DNA of 5,914 nt from the NCBI GenBank assembly GCA_945938205.1, contig CAMEUL010000099.1, positions 1 through 5,914 of the forward strand, written 5' to 3'. The position numbers were made by a program, and so were the translations under genes. Positions 1-5,644 of the stretch are shown piece by piece. This DNA is from an uncultured Traorella sp. GTDB taxonomy: Bacteria; Bacillota_I; Bacilli_A; Erysipelotrichales; Erysipelotrichaceae. Position 1 is the first letter of the stretch. Each line of letters begins with the position of its first letter. Below the pieces are notes generated by a model, which saw only the letters and a list, made by a program, of their open reading frames with translations, ran no database searches and was not told where the DNA came from.

Positions 1-1812
1 GATCGTCATCAAAGCTAAAAGAGCCGAGAAAATGGTCTTGGTCAAGAAAAGGGTTGCTACACGCTGAATGTTGTTGATAACACGCCTTCCTTCATATAAA
101 ACTTCAGGCAAGGCATCAAAATTAGAATCCAAAAGTACCAAATTGGCACTGGATTTCGCAACATCACTGCCGCTCGCCATAGCAATGCTGACATCCGCCT
201 TTTTAAAAGCTAAAACATCATTGACTCCATCTCCTGTCATGCCAACAGTATGTCCTTGTTCTTTCAAAGTCGTCACCAGTTTTTTCTTTTGATCTGGTGT
301 GACGCGTCCAAATATCTGATAGCGATTGACTGCTTCATTGATATCCTCATCTGTAAGCGTGGTCGCATCTACATAGGCATCATAATGTTCAATTCCTACA
401 CGTTTGGCAATTTGTGAAACAGTGATTGGATGATCTCCACTGATGATCTTGATATCCACATTTTGATTTTTAAAATATTCAAGAGTTTCTTTGGCACTGT
501 CACGTATTTTGTCAAGCAAAAGAATATTGCCGATCAGCTGCAGATGTGTGAAATCTGTATCACTGGCATCTGTTTTCGCAACACTGATGACACGATATCC
601 TTCTTTGGAATAACCTTCGATTTTATTCAATTCTTCCTGTTGGATATTATTCATCATGAAGCTGTAGGCTCCCATAATGTAGATGGCGTCTTCATAAATA
701 ACACCACTGTATTTTTTAGATGAATTAAATGGTATCGTTTGTGTGCACTTGAAAGTTGATTTTGGTGGGAATGCCTGACGAATAGCACACATGGTTGCAT
801 TATCATCCTGAAGATCATACGTCATGTTTTTTAAGATTTCTTCAAGATTGTCTACATGATCTGTAATCTTATCAACGATCATTTTTCCTTCAGTGATGGT
901 TCCAGTTTTATCAAGGCATAAAACATCCACACGAGCCAGTGTTTCAATACAGTAAAGTTCTTGGACAAGTGTTCTATGCTTGGCAAGATTAATGACTCCT
1001 ACAGCTAAAGCAATACTTGTCAGAATAACTAATCCTTCCGGAATCATACCAATTAGTGCTGCACTGATGGACAGAATGCATTCATTTAGAGGCTGATGAA
1101 GTACAAAGAAATGTTTCCAGAATAAGATCAGTCCAATGGGGATGATTGCAATTCCGATCCATTTGATAATTTTATTCAATAAATCTTTTAACTCTGATGG
1201 ATAACGATTTTGTTTCTTCACATCCTTGATCATTTGTGAAGCATAACTGTCATTACCGACCTTTTCAACCTGTATGGTTCCATTTCCTCCAACCACAAAA
1301 CTTCCTGAATATAGAAAATCCCCTGGATTCTTTATGACATTATGGCTTTCCCCGGTCAGTAAAGATTCATCCATTTCCAGCATGCCCTCTTTTAATACAC
1401 AGTCACACACCATCTGATGACCGGTTTTTACTTTCAGAATATCATCCAGCACGATTTCTTCAATTCCTAACTGAGTGTTTTGACCATTTCGAACAGCATT
1501 CACTTTCATGGTATGAATGAGAGATATTTTATCCAATGTTTTTTTGGCTCGTATTTCCTGAAAAGTTCCAATGATGATATTGGAAATGACAACACCCATG
1601 AACATGAGATTCTTATAAGAACCTGTCCATAAAATCAGTATTGCCAATATAACATTGATCAGATTAAATAAAGTAAAAAGATTATCCGACAGGATCTGAC
1701 GATATGATTTCGTCGTGTTATTATCGGTTACATTCACCAGTCCTTCTCTTTTTCTCTGATTGATTTGATCAGTATTCAAACCCTGCTTAATATCTACATT
1801 CCATCGTTCCAT
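1..1812 (-). CDS. P-type cation-transporting ATPase, CtpE/Exp7-like (3' end outside window)
   Basis: An ATP-driven membrane cation pump; 604 codons are open from the ATG to the left edge with no stop or frameshift, so the C-terminal membrane segments are missing. Visible in order: two hydrophobic segments (about residues 44-62 and 66-85), the actuator domain with TGES at 153-156, membrane segments at about 213-234 and 243-272 carrying PEGL (258-261), the phosphorylation motif DKTGT with Asp301, a compact nucleotide-binding domain with MGA (380-382) where many P2 pumps have KGA, SGDHP (458-462), TGDGVND (526-532), and the start of the fifth membrane segment near 585-604. MIPEGL and the GDGVNDVLAFKKAD stretch resemble the CtpE/Exp7 subgroup rather than heavy-metal or Kdp pumps, and no N-terminal CxxC metal domain is present. 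CtpE of mycobacteria is linked to calcium; the ion here cannot be assigned because the M5-M6 ligands are off-window. GGAGAA at 1821-1826 lies 8 nt before the start and supports it. The gene is divergent from the rhodanese lipoprotein gene. Confidence 0.93.
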   Translation of the reverse strand, partial: MERWNVDIKQGLNTDQINQRKREGLVNVTDNNTTKSYRQILSDNLFTLFNLINVILAILILWTGSYKNLMFMGVVISNIIIGTFQEIRAKKTLDKISLIHTMKVNAVRNGQNTQLGIEEIVLDDILKVKTGHQMVCDCVLKEGMLEMDESLLTGESHNVIKNPGDFLYSGSFVVGGNGTIQVEKVGNDSYASQMIKDVKKQNRYPSELKDLLNKIIKWIGIAIIPIGLILFWKHFFVLHQPLNECILSISAALIGMIPEGLVILTSIALAVGVINLAKHRTLVQELYCIETLARVDVLCLDKTGTITEGKMIVDKITDHVDNLEEILKNMTYDLQDDNATMCAIRQAFPPKSTFKCTQTIPFNSSKKYSGVIYEDAIYIMGAYSFMMNNIQQEELNKIEGYSKEGYRVISVAKTDASDTDFTHLQLIGNILLLDKIRDSAKETLEYFKNQNVDIKIISGDHPITVSQIAKRVGIEHYDAYVDATTLTDEDINEAVNRYQIFGRVTPDQKKKLVTTLKEQGHTVGMTGDGVNDVLAFKKADVSIAMASGSDVAKSSANLVLLDSNFDALPEVLYEGRRVINNIQRVATLFLTKTIFSALLALMTI

Positions 1813-1833
1813 AGTTGCAATTCTCCATGTGAT

Positions 1834-1842
1834 ATTTTACCA
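1834..1842 (-). promoter_or_regulatory. Probable extended -10 promoter of the P-type ATPase gene
   Basis: On the minus strand this reads TGGTAAAAT, an extended -10 (TGn plus TAAAAT). No good -35 box lies at 16-18 bp. Transcription would start near 1827, leaving a leader of only about 15 nt that begins almost at the GGAGAA ribosome binding site. A second possibility is TTGTCA (1868-1873) with a 17-bp spacer and TATGGG (1845-1850), which has a better -35, a poorer -10 and a longer leader. The call rests on sequence matching only. Confidence 0.5.
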
Positions 1843-1895
1843 TACCCATACAAAAAATGCGATATTCTGACAAAAGTGTAAGTTAAAAACAGATA

Positions 1896-1904
1896 TGGTA
1901 TAAT
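1896..1904 (+). promoter_or_regulatory. Extended -10 promoter of the rhodanese lipoprotein gene
   Basis: TGGTATAAT is a perfect extended -10 (TGn plus TATAAT). No recognisable TTGACA-like box lies at 16-18 bp upstream, which extended -10 promoters can tolerate. Transcription would start near 1911, giving a leader of about 26 nt that includes AGAGGA at 1925-1930, a ribosome binding site 6 nt before the ATG. Confidence 0.7.
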
Positions 1905-1936
1905 ATAATTGATTCATAAAGAAAAGAGGAACCGTT

Positions 1937-2284
1937 ATGAAAAAAGCCATTTCACTGTTTTGCCTTTTATCGCTCTTATTTGGATGCGGAAAGCATGAAG
2001 AAAACATCTCAAAAGAAGAACAACTCAATAAGATTATATCTGAAAACAATTATTTGGTCGTTGATGTGCGTACAAAAGAAGAATATGATGAGGGGCATGT
2101 GATCGATGCCATTCTTCTTCCATATGACGAAATTGACGAGCCGGATCTTGATATATCCAAAACCATTTTGGTGTATTGCCGAAGTGGCAGAAGAAGTGCC
2201 ATTGCTGCCAATAAATTAAGAGAACTTGGTTATGAAGTATTTGACATGGGAGCTTACGAATCAGTTCCTTTTGAAAAAGAATAA
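1937..2284 (+). CDS. Rhodanese-like domain lipoprotein
   Basis: A 115-residue protein predicted to be exported and lipid-anchored on the outer face of the membrane. The N-terminus has Lys2-Lys3, a hydrophobic core and a lipobox-like LFGC with Cys17 as the lipidation site. After a short charged linker a single rhodanese domain (about 25-112) follows: VVDVRTKEEYDEGH at 41-54 is the typical first motif, and the six-residue active loop is CRSGRR with Cys81 as the expected persulfide-carrying nucleophile. The catalytic features look intact, so a sulfurtransferase or thiol-redox role is plausible, but the substrate is unknown. The usual C-terminal Gly-Gly...Trp motif is replaced by MGAYESVPF, and the protein ends soon after it, at the short end for a single rhodanese domain. 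The start is supported by AGAGGA 6 nt upstream and by the signal peptide. It is a single-gene unit between its own promoter and terminator, divergent from the P-type ATPase and convergent with rplQ. Confidence 0.9.
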   Translation: MKKAISLFCLLSLLFGCGKHEENISKEEQLNKIISENNYLVVDVRTKEEYDEGHVIDAILLPYDEIDEPDLDISKTILVYCRSGRRSAIAANKLRELGYEVFDMGAYESVPFEKE

Positions 2285-2295
2285 TATCATAGTAT

Positions 2296-2323
2296 GAAAA
2301 AAAGCGAGAAATCGCTTTTTTTC
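2296..2323 (+). terminator. Intrinsic terminator after the rhodanese gene, potentially bidirectional
   Basis: A perfect 12-bp stem pairs 2296-2307 with 2312-2323 around a GAAA tetraloop. Seven A's precede the four-bp core GCGA/TCGC and seven T's follow it, the layout of a bidirectional terminator. It begins 12 nt after the rhodanese stop codon. The GAAA (GNRA-type) loop occurs on the plus strand, which suggests that this hairpin mainly serves the rhodanese transcript. On the minus strand it would act as a back-up behind the rplQ hairpin. Confidence 0.85.
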
Positions 2324-2351
2324 AAAAGAAAAAGAGTGATTTCTCACTCTT
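2324..2351 (-). terminator. Intrinsic terminator of the ribosomal-protein operon, fused to the rplQ stop codon
   Basis: On the minus strand an 8-bp perfect stem (AAGAGTGA, 2351-2344, with TCACTCTT, 2339-2332) closes a GAAA loop and runs into TTTCTTTT. The stem uses the last two bases of the rplQ TAA stop codon, so a terminating ribosome would cover its 5' arm. The second hairpin at 2296-2323 follows directly and can act as a back-up. Confidence 0.8.
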
Positions 2352-2715
2352 AGTCTACGAATTTTAAGATAGCCATTGGAGCACAGTCACCACGACGGTT
2401 TCCAGTCTTGATGATTGTTGTGTATCCACCATTGCGGTCTTTGTATTTAGGACCGATTTCGTTGAATAACTTCTGAACAGCTGTTGTTCCTGTTTTTTCG
2501 TCAACTACAACATCGCGAACATAACTTGCAGCCTGACGACGTGCATGTAAGTCACCACGTTTTGCTAATGTTACGAGTTCATCAACAACACTGCGAAGAT
2601 CCTTGGCTTTTAATTCAGTTGTTTCAATCATACCGTGTTCGATCATGCTTGTTGCCATGTTTCTTAACATTGCTTTACGGTGATCAGCAGTACGTCCGAA
2701 TCTACGATTCCACAT
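2350..2715 (-). CDS. rplQ: 50S ribosomal protein L17
   Basis: A large-subunit ribosomal protein of 121 residues, near the usual bacterial length of about 118-127. The N-terminus MWNRRFGRTADHRKAMLRNM and the helix-rich middle with LITHGxIETTxxKAK-like spacing (here MIEHGMIETTELKAKDLR) are characteristic, and the C-terminus RRGDCAPMAILKFVD matches the family ending. In the bacterial ribosome L17 lies near the peptide exit tunnel. AGGAGG at 2725-2730 precedes the ATG by 9 nt and lies in the 22-bp gap after rpoA. It is the last gene of the operon and its stop codon merges into a terminator hairpin. The cobalt/energy-coupling-factor transporter genes (ecfA-ecfT) and truA, which follow rplQ in many Bacilli, are absent. 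Confidence 0.98.
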   Translation of the reverse strand: MWNRRFGRTADHRKAMLRNMATSMIEHGMIETTELKAKDLRSVVDELVTLAKRGDLHARRQAASYVRDVVVDEKTGTTAVQKLFNEIGPKYKDRNGGYTTIIKTGNRRGDCAPMAILKFVD

Positions 2716-2737
2716 ATCTTTTATCCTCCTTTAAGAC

Positions 2738-3697
2738 TTATTCATAACCTTTGAAAGTCAAACCTAAATCATAGATTTTTTCTTTCACTTCTTTTAATGA
2801 TTTTTTACCTAAGTTTCTGACTCTCATCATTTCTTCTTCCGTTTTCATTGTCAGTTCTTCAACCGTTTGAATTCCGGCACGTTTCAGACAATTATAACTA
2901 CGGACAGACAAGTCCAGATCCTCAATCATCATTACAAGACCCTTATTGACAGGATCTCCCTGAGCTTCTTTAATGAATGATCCACTGTCTTTAACAGCTT
3001 CGTGTACATTCGTTAATAATTCTAAGTGGTCAATTAATATCTTGGCACCCAATGCAATTGATTCCTGTGGAGTAATGGAACCATTCGTCCATACTTCAAA
3101 GATAATCTTATCAAATTTCGCATTCTGGCCAACGCGTGTTGGTTCCACAGAATAGGAAACTCTTTCAATTGGTGTGTAAATAGAGTCCGTATAAATGGTT
3201 CCTAAAGGTTGGTTCTGTGTCTGGTACATCTGTTTATTCTGATCAGCATTCACATATCCACGGCCTTTACGTGCCTGAAGTTCCATCTCAAGAACTCCAT
3301 CTTCCTCTAAAGTACAGATTTCAAGATCTTTATTCAGAATTGTTACACCTTCTGGACAAATAATGTCTCCGGCAGTTACAACTCCTAAACCTTTTTTGGA
3401 AATACGTAAAGTATATACTTCATCATCAGCAATATCCATAATCAAAGTTTTGATTTTCAGAATAATAGCTGTTACATCTTCCTTTACACCTGGAATGGAT
3501 GTAAACTCGTGATAAATTCCGTCAACTTTAATTGAAAATACGGCAGCTCCTGGTAAAGAGGAGATCAAAACACGTCTCAGTGCGTTCCCAATAGTTTGGC
3601 CGAAACCTCTTTCTAATGGTTCGATCACGAATTTTCCATAATTTTCTGAGTCAACAAACTCTTTTACTTCAAAATGTGCACGTTCGAATTTTTGCAT
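2738..3697 (-). CDS. rpoA: DNA-directed RNA polymerase alpha subunit
   Basis: Alpha subunit of RNA polymerase; its dimer nucleates assembly of beta and beta', and its C-terminal domain contacts UP elements and activators. It has 319 residues, the normal length. The N-terminal domain (about 1-230) shows the assembly motif around residues 28-50 (LERGFGQTIGNALRRVLISS) and the downstream GVKEDVT. A flexible linker follows at about 232-255. The C-terminal domain (256-319) has LDLSVRSYNCLKRAGI and VRNLGKKSLKEV. The DNA-binding residues known in E. coli as R265, N268, C269, G296, K298 and S299 are present here as R266, N269, C270, G297, K299 and S300. AGGAGG at 3705-3710 supports the start. It sits between rpsK (30-bp gap) and rplQ (22-bp gap), with no rpsD in front of it. 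Confidence 0.99.
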   Translation of the reverse strand: MQKFERAHFEVKEFVDSENYGKFVIEPLERGFGQTIGNALRRVLISSLPGAAVFSIKVDGIYHEFTSIPGVKEDVTAIILKIKTLIMDIADDEVYTLRISKKGLGVVTAGDIICPEGVTILNKDLEICTLEEDGVLEMELQARKGRGYVNADQNKQMYQTQNQPLGTIYTDSIYTPIERVSYSVEPTRVGQNAKFDKIIFEVWTNGSITPQESIALGAKILIDHLELLTNVHEAVKDSGSFIKEAQGDPVNKGLVMMIEDLDLSVRSYNCLKRAGIQTVEELTMKTEEEMMRVRNLGKKSLKEVKEKIYDLGLTFKGYE

Positions 3698-3727
3698 TAC
3701 GATACCTCCTCAATTAAAAGTTTAAAA

Positions 3728-4120
3728 TTAACCACGTGGTCGTTTTGGTGGACGACATCCGTTGTGTGGAATTGGAGTTACATCGTTGATTAATGTAATT
3801 TCTAATCCTGCAACCTGTAATGCTCTGACAGCTGCTTCACGTCCTGGTCCTGGACCCTTCACATTTACTGCGACAGATTTCATACCGTTATCAACGGCTG
3901 CTTTCCCTGCTGCTTCTCCAGCCTGCTGAGCAGCGAAAGGAGTAGACTTACGAGAACCTTTGTATCCCAATGCACCTGCACTAGACCATGCAATTGCGTT
4001 TCCTGCTTCATCAGTAATCGTAACGATTGTGTTGTTGAAAGTTGAGTGAATGTGAGCCACACCACGTGCAACATTCTTTCTAGCACGACGTTTACGAGCA
4101 CCAGCTTTAACTTTTGCCAT
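3728..4120 (-). CDS. rpsK: 30S ribosomal protein S11
   Basis: Small-subunit platform protein that binds 16S rRNA near the mRNA exit region together with S6, S18 and S21. It has 130 residues against a usual 129 or so. The basic N-terminus (KVKAGARKRRARKN) leads into HIHSTFNNTIVTITD, a family signature. KGPGPGREAAVRAL (about residues 88-101) and the C-terminal tail PIPHNGCRPPKRPRG are also signatures. In E. coli the Asn of HNGC carries an isoaspartate, and that Asn is present here. AGGAGG at 4130-4135 lies 9 nt before the ATG within the 20-bp gap after rpsM. Confidence 0.99.
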   Translation of the reverse strand: MAKVKAGARKRRARKNVARGVAHIHSTFNNTIVTITDEAGNAIAWSSAGALGYKGSRKSTPFAAQQAGEAAGKAAVDNGMKSVAVNVKGPGPGREAAVRALQVAGLEITLINDVTPIPHNGCRPPKRPRG

Positions 4121-4140
4121 AGTTTATAACCTCCTAAGTC

Positions 4141-4506
4141 CTATTTCTTTTTACCCGCGATAGCACGAGCTGGACCTTTACGTGTATGCGCGTTTGTCTT
4201 TGTACGTTGACCTCTTACAGGAAGTCCTTTTCTGTGACGAATTCCTCTGTAGCATCCGATTTCCATTAAACGTTTGATGTTCAGCTGAACTTCACGACGC
4301 AAGTCACCTTCAACTTTGATTTTGTCAACTTTTTCACGGATTGCGTTTTCCTGTGCTTCAGTTAAATCTTTAACACGGATATCTTCTGAAATTCCGCATT
4401 CTTTTAAAATTCTTTTTGATGTTGGTACACCAATACCATAAACATAAGTTAAGGATATTACAACGCGTTTATCGCGTGGAATATCTACACCTGCAATACG
4501 AGCCAT
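4141..4506 (-). CDS. rpsM: 30S ribosomal protein S13
   Basis: Small-subunit head protein that contacts P-site tRNA through its C-terminal tail and forms bridges to the large subunit. It has 121 residues, the usual length. [26 protein letters not shown] at the start, the helix-two-turns-helix region (about 14-90), and [25 protein letters not shown]-like sequence (here with NAHTRKG) are diagnostic, and the basic KKK tail is intact. It ends in TAG, as infA does, while the other genes here end in TAA. TGGAGGA at 4516-4522 precedes the start by 9 nt, in the 18-bp gap after rpmJ. Confidence 0.99.
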   Translation of the reverse strand: [121 protein letters not shown]

Positions 4507-4524
4507 ATTGTATTTTCCTCCATT

Positions 4525-4638
4525 TTAACCTTGTCTTTGTTTGTGTTTAGGATTTTCACAAATAACCATCACACGACCTTTACGTTTGATGATGCGGCAC
4601 TTATCGCATATTGGTTTGACAGATGGTCTTACTTTCAT
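4525..4638 (-). CDS. rpmJ: 50S ribosomal protein L36
   Basis: A 37-residue ribosomal protein read as MKVRPSVKPICDKCRIIKRK followed by GRVMVICENPKHKQRQG and TAA. L36 binds 23S rRNA in the large subunit. Its zinc ribbon is complete: Cys11, Cys14, Cys27 and His32, so this is the zinc-binding (C+) form. The length and basic character are exactly those of the family. GGAGG at 4647-4651 (within GGGAGGAA) lies 8 nt before the ATG. It sits between infA (23-bp gap) and rpsM (18-bp gap), its conserved position in Bacillota. Confidence 0.98.
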   Translation of the reverse strand: MKVRPSVKPICDKCRIIKRKGRVMVICENPKHKQRQG

Positions 4639-4661
4639 GCGTGTTTCCTCCCTTTTCCGAT

Positions 4662-4880
4662 CTACTTATGTCGGAATGTAATACGCCCACGTGTTAAATC
4701 ATACGGTGAAATTTCTACGGTAACACGATCACCTGGTAAAATGCGAATGTAATGCATACGGATTTTACCAGAAACGTGAGCCAGTATTTCGTGTCCATTT
4801 TTCAATTTCACTTTAAACATTGCATTTGGAAGAGTGTCTTCAACGACTCCCTCAATCTCAATTACATCTTGTTTAGCCAT
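4662..4880 (-). CDS. infA: Translation initiation factor IF-1
   Basis: Initiation factor that binds the ribosomal A site during 30S initiation-complex assembly with IF-2 and IF-3. It has 72 residues, the standard length, as a single S1-type OB fold: MAKQDVIEIEGVVEDTLPNA, FKVKLKNGHEILAHVSGKIR, MHYIRILPGDRVTVEISPYD and LTRGRITFRHK are all typical. Its first 19 bp overlap the end of map in another frame, and its ribosome binding site lies inside map, so translation is probably coupled. Some Bacillota carry a small KOW-domain gene between map and infA; there is none here. It ends in TAG. Confidence 0.99.
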   Translation of the reverse strand: MAKQDVIEIEGVVEDTLPNAMFKVKLKNGHEILAHVSGKIRMHYIRILPGDRVTVEISPYDLTRGRITFRHK

Positions 4881-5644
4881 TCTTTTGAAGTTCCTCCTTG
4901 TATTTCTGTTAGAATTTCATACCCATCTTTCTGAATCACAATGGTATGCTCATAATGAGCACACATGCTTCCATCCTTGGTGACAACACTCCATCCATCT
5001 GAAAGAGTTCTTGTCTGTGGTTTCCCTGCATGCACCATTGGTTCAACTGCAATCGTCATGCCTTCTTTTAAGATGACGCCACGACCCGCTGGGCCAAAAT
5101 TGGGAACATCGGGATCTTCATGCACACTTGTGCCAATCCCATGACCAGTGTAATCACTCGGTACGGAGTAACCATGCTGCATGACATACTCACCAATCGC
5201 ATGGGAGATGTCACTTAAATGGTTCCCTGCTTTCGCATATTTTAAACCTTCAAACAATGCTTCATGTGTCACTTTCATTAAATCCAGTGTTTTTTCATCC
5301 ACATCGCCGATGGCATACGTCCATGCGCTATCTCCGTGATAGCCGTGATAGCAGGCTCCGATATCCACTGAGATGATATCACCATTTTTCAGTTTCACGT
5401 TTGATGGAATTCCGTGAACCAGTGTTGAGTTGATTGAAGTGCATACCGCTCCCTTAAACCCATATAATCCTTTAAAGGAAGGAGTAGCATTATGAGCCAG
5501 TATCGTCTTTTCACAAATTTCTTCGATCTGACGTGTTGTGACACCTTCTTTCATGTAAGGCATAATAGCCTCATGTGCAAGAGCCACAATACGACCGGCT
5601 TCTCTCATATACTCAATCTCTCTTGGTGACTTGGTCGTAATCAT
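4862..5644 (-). CDS. map: Type I methionine aminopeptidase
   Basis: Cytosolic metalloenzyme that removes the initiator methionine from nascent proteins after deformylation. It has 260 residues, in the normal range for type Ia enzymes (about 250-265), with no N-terminal zinc-finger extension. The pita-bread fold metal ligands are all visible: Asp94 (VDIG), Asp105 (HGDSAW), His168 (TGHGIG), Glu201 (VEPM) and Glu232 (HYEHT), with the substrate-binding His77 (VHGIP) and His175 (VHEDP). The start MITTKSPREIEYMREAG is family-typical. GGAGG at 5650-5654 lies 5 nt upstream, inside the end of adk, and the adk stop codon directly abuts the ATG (TAAATG), so the two are likely translationally coupled. 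The 3' end overlaps infA by 19 bp. Confidence 0.99.
   Translation of the reverse strand: MITTKSPREIEYMREAGRIVALAHEAIMPYMKEGVTTRQIEEICEKTILAHNATPSFKGLYGFKGAVCTSINSTLVHGIPSNVKLKNGDIISVDIGACYHGYHGDSAWTYAIGDVDEKTLDLMKVTHEALFEGLKYAKAGNHLSDISHAIGEYVMQHGYSVPSDYTGHGIGTSVHEDPDVPNFGPAGRGVILKEGMTIAVEPMVHAGKPQTRTLSDGWSVVTKDGSMCAHYEHTIVIQKDGYEILTEIQGGTSKEWLNKM
4891..4899 (-). promoter_or_regulatory. infA ribosome binding site inside map
   Basis: AAGGAGGAA on the minus strand is an almost complete anti-16S match, located within the map coding region. The distance from GGAGG to the infA ATG is 12 nt, longer than the 8-9 nt before most neighbours. It nevertheless decides the infA start, since the protein N-terminus (MAKQDVIE) matches the family exactly. 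Confidence 0.85.

Larger units (their letters stand above)
1832..1906. repeat. Inverted repeat spanning the two divergent -10 elements
   Basis: The left arm ATATTTTACCATA (1832-1844) and the right arm TATGGTATAATAT (1894-1906) are reverse complements at 12 of 13 positions, separated by 49 bp. Each arm contains the extended -10 of one divergent gene. The simplest reading is two promoters of the same strong consensus facing apart. A shared regulator binding both arms is possible but is only inference. Confidence 0.6.

Noticed and set aside
430..723. Plus-strand open frame of 97 codons
   Set aside because: It is antisense to the intact P-type ATPase coding region, with no good ribosome binding site and no recognisable protein motif. 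The same applies to the frame at 68-292.
1..1812. Possible pseudogene or frameshift in the P-type ATPase
   Set aside because: I read the whole frame codon by codon: it is open for 604 codons and all catalytic motifs are present in order. It is simply cut by the window edge.
1851..1880. Possible -35 box ctgaca at 1867-1872 for the rhodanese promoter
   Set aside because: The spacer to TATAAT would be 26 bp, far outside the usual 16-18 bp.
1837..2049. Minus-strand open frame of 70 codons antisense to the start of the rhodanese gene
   Set aside because: It covers the divergent promoter region and the antisense of a clear lipoprotein signal peptide; it has no recognisable domain and reads into the ATPase leader.
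2484..2747. Plus-strand open frame antisense to rplQ
   Set aside because: rplQ is unambiguous on the other strand; this frame resembles no known protein and lies within strongly conserved coding sequence.
3880..4101. Second minus-strand frame inside rpsK
   Set aside because: It is an out-of-frame shadow of S11, whose full-length product matches its family from end to end.
4507..4524. Possible regulatory leader (S4-type or similar) in the gaps between ribosomal genes
   Set aside because: All gaps are 18-30 bp and are filled by Shine-Dalgarno sites; there is no room for a structured leader.
4531..4934. Plus-strand open frames opposite rpmJ, infA and the end of map
   Set aside because: They are antisense shadows of three clear genes, with no motifs.
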